Assembly (NCBI RefSeq): GCF_014207985.1
Contig: NZ_JACHMI010000001.1
Location: 6,307,001 to 6,371,000 of the forward strand
Direction of reading: 5' to 3'
From: Nonomuraea rubra
GTDB lineage: Bacteria > Actinomycetota > Actinomycetes > Streptosporangiales > Streptosporangiaceae
Length of the DNA: 64,000 nt
The translations under genes and the position numbers were made by a program. Positions 58,811 through 64,000 of the stretch are shown here, piece by piece. Position 1 is the first letter of the stretch. The number at the start of each line of letters is the position of its first letter. The notes under the pieces were generated by a model. That model searched no databases, was not told the origin of the DNA, and worked only from the letters and a program-made list of their open reading frames with translations.

Positions 58811-60235
58811 CTACCCCTTGACCACCCCGACCGGCGCCAGCTTGGCGACCTTCCTGGCCAGCCCGGCCAGGTGGCACGCCGTCACCACCGCGTCCACGTC
58901 CTTGTACGCGTGCGGCGTCTCCTCCGCCAGCCCCCGCGCCGACGCCCCCCGCACCGCGACCCCCGCCTCCTCCAGCTCGGCCCGCAACCTGGCCGCCGAC
59001 GTGCTCTTGAGCGCCTGGTGACGGCTCAGCCGCCGCCCCGCCCCATGGCAGGCCGACGCGAACGCGGGCGCGCTGGGCGTCCCGGCCAGCACGTACGAGC
59101 CCACCCCCATCGAACCGGGCACCAGCACCGGCTGCCCCACCGCCCGCAGGTCCTCCGGCAGGTCCTCGTGACCGGGCGGCAGGGCCAGGGTCGCGCCCTT
59201 GCGATGCACGCACAACCGCCGCGCCCGGCCTTCGACGTGGTGCGTCTCCAGCTTGGCCAGGTTGTGCGAGACGTCGTACAGCAGGCTCAGCCCGCCGTCC
59301 CCCGTGGCCTGTTCGAAGGCGCGGCGGGCGGCCTGGCCGAGGAGCTGCCGGTTGGCCCGGCCGTAGTTCGCGGCGGCCGCCATCGCCGACAGGTACGCCT
59401 GCCCCTCCGGCGAGGTGACGGGCGCGCACGCGAGCTGCCGGTCCGGGACGCTGATGCCGTACCTGGCCATGACCGCCTCCATGGCGCGCACCGAGTCGGT
59501 GCACACCTGGTGGCCGAGGCCGCGGGAGCCGGTGTGGATGAGCACGCACACCCGCCCCGGCCACAGCCCGTACGCCTGCGCGATCTCCTCGTCGTACACC
59601 TCGGAGACCGCCTCCACCTCCAGGAAGTGGTTCCCGGAGCCGAGGCTGCCGACCTGTGCCAGCCCGCGTTCCCTGGCCCTGGCGCCGATCGCGGCCGGGT
59701 CGGCGTCGGCGACGGCGCCGCGGTCCTCGCAGCGTTCCAGGTCGGCGGGCTCGCCGTGGCCGCGCTCGACGGCGTACCTGGCGCCGCCGGCCAGGACCTC
59801 CTCCAGCTCGGCCTGGCCGCGCAGGTGCCACACCGCGCCCTTGCTCATGCCCCGCGGGATCACCGCGTCGAGCGCGTCCATGAGGGCGTCCAGCCGCGGG
59901 CGCAGCTCGTCCAGGCGCAGGCCGGACAGCAGCAGCCGCACGCCGCACGAGATGTCGAACCCCACCCCGCCCGGCGAGACCACCCCGTCGCGCTCCACGT
60001 CGGTGGCCGCCACCCCGCCGATCGGGAAGCCGTACCCCCAGTGCATGTCGGGCATCGCGTACGAGGCCTCGACGATCCCCGGCAGCGTGGCCACCGCCGC
60101 CACCTGCCCCAGCGCCTGGTCGGCGGACGGGTCCGGCAGTAGGTCGGCGGTGGCGAACACCACGCCCGGCACCCGCATCGGCCCCTCGGCGTCGATCCGC
60201 CAGCGATACGGCGTCTCCTCGACCAGCCTCGTCAT
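58811..60235 (-). CDS. rtcB: RNA-splicing ligase RtcB
   Basis: A 474-residue GTP/Mn-dependent RNA ligase joining 2',3'-cyclic phosphate and 5'-OH ends in RNA repair or tRNA splicing. Motifs: [32 protein letters not shown] (metal Cys), [36 protein letters not shown], and [11 protein letters not shown] with the guanylylated His, ending [16 protein letters not shown]. Length and motifs are complete. Archease lies next to it, convergent, which supports the function although they are not one operon. Confidence 0.93.
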   Translation of the reverse strand: MTRLVEETPYRWRIDAEGPMRVPGVVFATADLLPDPSADQALGQVAAVATLPGIVEASYAMPDMHWGYGFPIGGVAATDVERDGVVSPGGVGFDISCGVRLLLSGLRLDELRPRLDALMDALDAVIPRGMSKGAVWHLRGQAELEEVLAGGARYAVERGHGEPADLERCEDRGAVADADPAAIGARARERGLAQVGSLGSGNHFLEVEAVSEVYDEEIAQAYGLWPGRVCVLIHTGSRGLGHQVCTDSVRAMEAVMARYGISVPDRQLACAPVTSPEGQAYLSAMAAAANYGRANRQLLGQAARRAFEQATGDGGLSLLYDVSHNLAKLETHHVEGRARRLCVHRKGATLALPPGHEDLPEDLRAVGQPVLVPGSMGVGSYVLAGTPSAPAFASACHGAGRRLSRHQALKSTSAARLRAELEEAGVAVRGASARGLAEETPHAYKDVDAVVTACHLAGLARKVAKLAPVGVVKG

Positions 60236-60308
60236 CGCGCCCCCTCCCCTCCCCCGGCCTTACCCTCCGGAGTCCCCCGCATGCAGGCTTCCCGCCGGTG
60301 CGGAACGA

Positions 60309-61157
60309 TCAGGGTGCCGTCAGGGCCGCGTCGAGCTCGGCACCGCGCCGCTCCAGCCACGCCTCGCGCCGCTTGATCTGATCACCCACTCCCTCAGACC
60401 ACATGCGCGCCCATCCGCCGCCCAGCTCCTCGGCGTTCCGCCTCATCAGGAACCACGAGCGCCGCGTCCGCATCACGGCCACCTCGACCAGCCGCGACCG
60501 GTCGATCTCCGACATGCCGTACGCGTCGGCCAGGATCCGGCAGCGCCGCGGCATGTCCAGCCCCCGCAGCACCGGGTCGGCGTCCACGGGATCGCAGAGC
60601 GGCGCCCAGTACAACATCGCGTTGTACAGCTCGTCCACCCTGGTCACCGGCCGGGCGATGTCGAAGTCGATCAGCGCCGCCGCCTCGCCGTCGCGGAAGA
60701 CGAGGTTGTCCGGCGTGTAGTCCGCGTGCCCGACCAGCTCCGCCGGGTACGGCGGCTCGGGCGGCACGCCCGGCGGCTCCTCCAGCCCGAGGCCCGGCCG
60801 CACCCCGTCGGGCACGGAGAAACCGGCGACGGCCTCGTGGTAGGCGCGCACGAGCCGCCCCACCGACGCCAGCCGCCCCTCGTCGGCGACCCACGGCGGC
60901 CGCGGCCGCCCGGCCACCTCGCCGGGCACGAAGCTCAGCACCTCCCGCCCGGCCGCGTCCACGCCGAGGAACCGCGGGGCTCCCGCGAACCCCACCGCCT
61001 CCAGGTGGCGCAGCAAGGCGTGCACGAGCGGCGCGTTCGGGCCGATCGTCCGGCGGACCGTGTCGCCGACGCGCACGACCCCCTCGGTGACGTCCCCGCC
61101 GGCCAGCGGGATCTCGGGATGGGATTCGGGCGGTTCCGCGTACGTGACGGCGTTCAT
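60309..61157 (-). CDS. Aminoglycoside-phosphotransferase-like kinase (APH family)
   Basis: A 282-residue protein-kinase-like phosphotransferase. The Brenner motif VGHADYTPDNLVF gives the catalytic Asp, followed by metal Asp in AALIDFDIARP. The N-lobe is short (VVRVGDTVRRTIG). The substrate is unknown. The ribosome site GAGGTGAG overlaps the stop codon of the SGNH hydrolase gene, so the two are co-translated. It is the third gene of the PadR-SGNH-APH operon. Confidence 0.84.
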   Translation of the reverse strand: MNAVTYAEPPESHPEIPLAGGDVTEGVVRVGDTVRRTIGPNAPLVHALLRHLEAVGFAGAPRFLGVDAAGREVLSFVPGEVAGRPRPPWVADEGRLASVGRLVRAYHEAVAGFSVPDGVRPGLGLEEPPGVPPEPPYPAELVGHADYTPDNLVFRDGEAAALIDFDIARPVTRVDELYNAMLYWAPLCDPVDADPVLRGLDMPRRCRILADAYGMSEIDRSRLVEVAVMRTRRSWFLMRRNAEELGGGWARMWSEGVGDQIKRREAWLERRGAELDAALTAP

Positions 61158-61163
61158 CTCACC

Positions 61164-61958
61164 TCAGGGGATCGTCGGGGAGCCCCCATGATCGCATGGG
61201 ACGGGAGCGAGCAGCGGGCGCTTGGCCGTCCGCCCGTCCCCCGAGGAGCGCCCGCGCAGGCGCCGGCCGATCCACGGGCCCGCGAACGTCGCCAGCCACC
61301 GCGCCTCGGCCGCCGCCGCCCGCCACATCCCCGGCACGGGCAGCGCCGGCAGCGGCGCCATCCACGTGTCGTCGCTGCCGGGCAGCCCGAGCGCGTGCGC
61401 CACCGCGGCCGCGAACCTGGCGTGCCCCATCGGGCTGGCATGCAGCCGGTCGCGACTCCACATGCGCGCGTCCGTCACGTACGCCAGCGGGTACGTGTCC
61501 ACCAGCGTCACCCCGTGCCGGGCGGCGGCCTCGCGGATGCGCTCGTTGACGTCCAGCACGCGCGGCACCAACGGCCGGGCCATCGGCGCGATCCTCCCGA
61601 TGTCGGGAAATGTCACGGTAACCACCCGCGCACCCGCCCCCACCAGGGCGGCGAACATCTCCTCCAGCACCCCCGCCACCCGCGCGGCGTCGAACCCAGG
61701 CCGGATCACGTCGTTCATGCCCGCCATGACGGTCGCCAGGTCGGGCCGCAGCTCCAGCGCCGCCGCGAGCTGCTCGTCGCGGATCTGCGCCGCAGTCCGG
61801 CCACGCACGGCCAGGTTGGCGTACAGCAGGCCGGGGCCGGCGCGGGCCAGGTGCTCGGCGAGCCGGTCGGCCCACCCGCGGTGGCCCAGGACGTCGTCGC
61901 CGTCGCCCAGCCCCTCGGTCTGGCTGTCACCGAGCGCGACGTACCGCATGTACGTCAT
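61164..61958 (-). CDS. SGNH/GDSL hydrolase
   Basis: A 264-residue serine esterase or lipase. Block I is RYVALGDSQTEGLGDG (nucleophile Ser in GDS), block II has ANLAVRGRTAA, block III is MAGMNDVIRP, and block V SRDRLHASPMGH supplies the Asp-x-x-His pair. There is no signal peptide, so it is cytosolic. ATG 61958 overlaps the PadR stop (TGATG), with AAGGAGGG upstream. The substrate is unknown. Confidence 0.87.
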   Translation of the reverse strand: MTYMRYVALGDSQTEGLGDGDDVLGHRGWADRLAEHLARAGPGLLYANLAVRGRTAAQIRDEQLAAALELRPDLATVMAGMNDVIRPGFDAARVAGVLEEMFAALVGAGARVVTVTFPDIGRIAPMARPLVPRVLDVNERIREAAARHGVTLVDTYPLAYVTDARMWSRDRLHASPMGHARFAAAVAHALGLPGSDDTWMAPLPALPVPGMWRAAAAEARWLATFAGPWIGRRLRGRSSGDGRTAKRPLLAPVPCDHGGSPTIP

Positions 61959-62521
61959 CACACCCTCCTTCCCGCGCGGTCCTCCAGCGTCCGCGCGGTC
62001 TGCCGGCACCAGTCACGCATCTCCCGCTCCAGCCGGCAACCGGCCAGGCAGGACAGGTACGGCCCGACCCGCTCGCCCGCGCGCAGGAACTCCTCCTCGT
62101 CGAGGTCGCCGCGCAGCCGCCGCAGGGTCTGCTCGAAGAAGGCCAGCTTGGCGGCGGCCTCCCCGGCCCGCTCCCGTAGCTGGGCGATCAGCGGGGCCGG
62201 GTCCAGCAGGTCCGCGGCGTGCACCTTGACGGCCAGGTCGTCGCGCAGGAGCAGGGGTTTCGCCGGGGTGGCGGCGAAGGCGGCCAGCTCGTCCAGCCCC
62301 GCCTGGGTGACCTTGAACACGCGCTTGTTCGGTCGGCCGTGCTGGACGACCTCGCGCCCCGCCACCAGGCCGTCGGCCTCCAGCTTGGTCAGCTCGGCAT
62401 AGAGCTGCTGGGGGGCGGCGTACCAGAAGTTCGAGACGCCGACGTCGAAGATCTTCGTGAGCTGGTAGCCGCTGTACTCGCCGTCGAGCAGCGCCGCCAG
62501 CACCGCGTGCCGGAGAGCCAT
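61958..62521 (-). CDS. PadR-family transcriptional regulator
   Basis: A 187-residue PadR regulator. The winged helix reads LRHAVLAALLDGEYSGYQLT, FWYAAPQQLYAELTKLEADG and NKRVFKVTQAGLDELAAF; the C-terminal Vir_act_alpha_C helices mediate dimerisation (YLSCLAGCRLEREMRDW). ATG 62521 sits next to the CTAG/TAGTCAT dyads. It is the first gene of an operon with the SGNH hydrolase and the kinase, which it probably represses together with itself. Confidence 0.88.
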   Translation of the reverse strand: MALRHAVLAALLDGEYSGYQLTKIFDVGVSNFWYAAPQQLYAELTKLEADGLVAGREVVQHGRPNKRVFKVTQAGLDELAAFAATPAKPLLLRDDLAVKVHAADLLDPAPLIAQLRERAGEAAAKLAFFEQTLRRLRGDLDEEEFLRAGERVGPYLSCLAGCRLEREMRDWCRQTARTLEDRAGRRV

Positions 62522-62526
62522 CGCTG

Positions 62527-62561
62527 CTAGTCATCTCCATTACTAGTCATGTCGATGACTA
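62527..62561. promoter_or_regulatory. PadR operator candidates
   Basis: TAGTCAT-GTCG-ATGACTA at 62544-62561 is a 7+7 bp perfect dyad. Beside it CTAG is repeated at 62527-62530 and 62543-62546, with TAGTCAT shared. The site lies just upstream of the PadR start (62521) and overlaps its presumed promoter. Confidence 0.62.
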
Positions 62562-62596
62562 TAGGATGGCGCGCCGGCCGTCACAACCGCGCCGAG

Positions 62597-62615
62597 CGCC
62601 TTTACAAAGTAGATC
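62597..62615. promoter_or_regulatory. Shared motif, copy 2 (upstream of the small ORF)
   Basis: GCGCCTTTACAAAGTAGAT, identical to 52752-52770 at 18 of 19 positions. It lies 87 bp upstream of the small ORF at 62702 and 76 bp from the PadR start. Confidence 0.4.
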
Positions 62616-62701
62616 ACGCAAGCGTCCCGCTCGAAGTGGTACGTCATCCGCACCCCGGGCCTCCGACGTAGAAGAGGAACAACCCACGCGAGGAGACCGC
62701 C

Positions 62702-62797
62702 ATGCGCGCCACCCGGACCACGATGCGACCGAAGCCGGCCCGCCCGCGCCCCGGCCTGGATCTGCGGACGCCGTCCGGGCGCCGGCTCCCCTACTGA
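62702..62797 (+). CDS. Small basic ORF with strong ribosome site and terminator
   Basis: A 31-residue frame with ATG 62702 and GAGGAG six bases upstream. The peptide is rich in Arg, Pro and Thr (TRTTMRPKPARPRPGLDLRT, tail SGRRLPY). A perfect terminator hairpin begins three bases after the stop. It could be a secondary-metabolite precursor, a leader peptide or a spurious frame. No modification enzyme is adjacent. Confidence 0.45.
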   Translation: MRATRTTMRPKPARPRPGLDLRTPSGRRLPY

Positions 62798-62799
62798 GA

Positions 62800-62830
62800 A
62801 CGCCCGCCTCCACACCGCGGAGGCGGGCGT
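62800..62830. terminator. Strong terminator hairpin
   Basis: ACGCCCGCCTCC at 62800-62811 pairs perfectly with GGAGGCGGGCGT at 62819-62830 (12-bp stem, 7-nt loop). It sits between the small ORF and the convergent OhrR-like gene and would end both transcripts. Confidence 0.8.
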
Positions 62831-62863
62831 CAGGTCACTACCGCGGAGGCGGGCGTCAGGTCA
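62815..62863. repeat. 23-bp direct repeat, two copies
   Basis: The 23 bp at 62815-62837 recur exactly at 62841-62863. The first copy includes the right arm of the terminator; the second runs into the stop codon of the OhrR-like gene. Confidence 0.8.
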
Positions 62864-63313
62864 GCCCGGGCGGCGGGCGGCCGCGATCACGCGCGTCAGG
62901 GACTCGTGCAGGTCCTGCAGCTCGCCGAGGCTCATGCCGAGCCGGTCCACGATCGCGGGCGGGATCTTCTCCGCCTGCTCCCGCAGCGCGCGCCCCTCGG
63001 GGGTGAGGGTCACGGCCAGCGCGCGCTCGTCCTTGCTGCTGCGCTCGCGCCGGATGTAGCCGAGCGCCTCCAGCCGCTTGAGCAGGGGCGACATGGTGCC
63101 GGGGTCGAGCTGGAGCAGCTCCCCCAGTTCCTTGACCGACAGCGGCTCCCGTTCCCAGAGTGCCAGCATCGCCAGGTACTGGGGATGCGTCAGGCCCATG
63201 GGCTGCAGCAGCGGCCGGTAGAGCGCGATCACGCTGCGCGAGGCGATGCTGAGGGCGAAGCACACCTGGCGGTCCAGCGCGAGCAGATCTGTTGCCTCTG
63301 TCACAGGCTCCAT
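62861..63313 (-). CDS. OhrR-like MarR-family regulator
   Basis: A 150-residue MarR protein with the OhrR start: LLALDRQVCFALSIASRSVI, where the Cys (residue 18) corresponds to the peroxide-sensing Cys, then YRPLLQPMGLTHPQYLAML and VKELGELLQLDPGTMSPLLK. It would derepress targets when organic hydroperoxides oxidise the Cys. The usual Ohr peroxidase gene is not adjacent; instead a small membrane protein is divergent. Confidence 0.82.
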   Translation of the reverse strand: MEPVTEATDLLALDRQVCFALSIASRSVIALYRPLLQPMGLTHPQYLAMLALWEREPLSVKELGELLQLDPGTMSPLLKRLEALGYIRRERSSKDERALAVTLTPEGRALREQAEKIPPAIVDRLGMSLGELQDLHESLTRVIAAARRPG

Positions 63314-63347
63314 CGGTGTGCACCTCCGTCGATTGCTGATAGCTTAC

Positions 63348-63358
63348 TTGGTGTACAA
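63348..63358. promoter_or_regulatory. Possible OhrR operator
   Basis: TTGGTGTACAA is an imperfect dyad (TTG-TGTACA-A) in the divergent gap, 35 bp from the OhrR-like start and 46 bp from the membrane-protein start. It is weakly supported. Confidence 0.35.
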
Positions 63359-63403
63359 ACTATTAGGCCACAAACCGTTTGGGCCCGGCTGGAGGACCTC
63401 CCC

Positions 63404-63583
63404 ATGTTTCACCGCAAGCCGCTGGAGGAGCGCATCGCCGAGCGTCAGGCCAAGCTGCCTCCTCTGAAGGAGGGCAAGCACTTCGAGCACGGGCCGGCGA
63501 AGTTCGTGTTCGTGTCGCTGCTGGTCGCCGTGGCGCTCATGCACTTCGTCGGGCTGGCCGTCGTCATGCACTTCTACTCCTGA
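63404..63583 (+). CDS. Small single-span membrane protein
   Basis: A 59-residue protein with ATG 63404 and GGAGG seven bases upstream. A charged N-terminal half (EERIAERQAKLPPLKEGKHF) is followed by a transmembrane helix (FVFVSLLVAVALMHFVGLAV) and a short HFYS end. The function is unknown. It is divergent from the OhrR-like regulator and presumably under its control. Confidence 0.65.
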   Translation: MFHRKPLEERIAERQAKLPPLKEGKHFEHGPAKFVFVSLLVAVALMHFVGLAVVMHFYS

Positions 63584-63585
63584 CG

Positions 63586-64000
63586 TCAGCGGCGGCGGCA
63601 GATCATCATCTCCGTGGTGGGGCTCTCCCTCAGCACGCGGACGAGCCGCCGCTCCAGCGGGAAGAGCAGCGATCCCGCCAGGCCGCCCGTCCACTCGCTC
63701 AGGGTGACCGCGCGCAGGAGACCGCCCCACAGCTTGCGCCAGACGGGGCCCGCGTCGACCTGGGCGTTCATGAGGACGAGCATCGGCATCCGGCGCATCA
63801 CGTCGAACCCGGCCTCGTCGAGCGCCCTGGTGATCCACGGCAGCGTGTGGTTGACCTGGTGGTCGCCGCGCTGCTCGGGCCGCTGCAGGAAGTTCTCCGA
63901 CAGGACGAAGATCCCGCCGGGGCGCAGCGCCGCGGCCACCGAGCCCAGCGCGGCCCGGTAACGGGCGTCGTCGGTGATGTGGAAGAGCATGTCCATGGCC
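63586..64000 (-). CDS. Class I SAM-dependent methyltransferase, C-terminal part (cut by window edge)
   Basis: At least 138 codons of a methyltransferase running off the right edge. Visible are MLFHITDDARYRAALGSVAA, ALRPGGIFVLSENFLQRP (post-II motif) and WITRALDEAGFDVMRRMPML. The SAM-binding motif I lies outside the window. The end (TEMMICRRR) is complete, with the stop at 63586 just after the convergent small membrane protein. Confidence 0.75.
   Translation of the reverse strand, partial: AMDMLFHITDDARYRAALGSVAAALRPGGIFVLSENFLQRPEQRGDHQVNHTLPWITRALDEAGFDVMRRMPMLVLMNAQVDAGPVWRKLWGGLLRAVTLSEWTGGLAGSLLFPLERRLVRVLRESPTTEMMICRRR

Noticed and set aside
59415..62402. A 995-codon open frame on the + strand over rtcB, the kinase and the SGNH gene
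   Set aside because: It is antisense to three genes with complete catalytic motifs and has no family features.

Overview
The window is very GC-rich, with C or G at most third codon positions, GTG and TTG starts, GGAGG-type ribosome sites and several apparently leaderless genes. It also carries an AfsR/SARP regulator, STAND ATPases, a DUF574 methyltransferase and a SenS/SenR/HbpS-like module. Together these point to a filamentous actinomycete chromosome. Streptosporangiaceae (for example Nonomuraea) is my guess from overall style and was not tested. I saw no rRNA, tRNA or CRISPR array.

1-12.2 kb: the 5' part of a histidine kinase, a glutathione-independent formaldehyde dehydrogenase, a MarR/GbsR-like regulator divergent from a serine hydrolase with a fused C-terminal domain, and a MerR regulator with a textbook operator. 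Next is a two-gene cassette: a trypsin-co-occurring-domain protein translationally coupled to a 1389-residue trypsin-STAND NTPase-WD40 protein. This is the predicted conflict/defence system of the window. An MFS exporter follows.

12.2-18.6 kb: an IS5-type insertion sequence with a broken transposase, a gamma-carbonic-anhydrase-like protein, a NarL-type two-component pair divergent from a secreted HbpS/GlcG heme-binding protein across a 16-bp perfect palindrome, an ankyrin lipoprotein behind a 15-bp tandem repeat, and a LysR/SnoaL pair.

18.6-32.2 kb: a large AfsR/SARP-type regulator, an ECF sigma-MFS-PEP-mutase-like operon, a GlxA-type AraC regulator, a small secreted protein, two oxidoreductases with ArsR and TetR regulators, and a P450 without a recognisable ExxR motif.

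32.3-43.7 kb: an S9 peptidase, a LOG-family protein, an LLM oxidoreductase under a MarR regulator with paired operators, and a degraded stretch with a phytanoyl-CoA dioxygenase remnant and a truncated LuxR-family ATPase. An MmgE/PrpD protein then overlaps tail to tail with an NB-ARC protein that has no DNA-binding head.

43.8-56 kb: an amidohydrolase (hydantoinase/dihydroorotase type), IclR and cyclase cluster, a membrane acyltransferase, an acyl-CoA-dehydrogenase-like flavoprotein with two tiny ORFs behind it, an LLM protein next to a glutamine-synthetase-like ligase, a DUF574 methyltransferase, a LysR/arginase pair and a class A flavin monooxygenase with a composite operator.

56-64 kb: two STAS proteins around a Thr/Pro-rich secreted protein, archease convergent with RtcB (RNA repair/ligation), a PadR-SGNH hydrolase-kinase operon, a short ORF closed by a strong terminator, an OhrR-like regulator divergent from a small membrane protein, and the 3' part of a methyltransferase.
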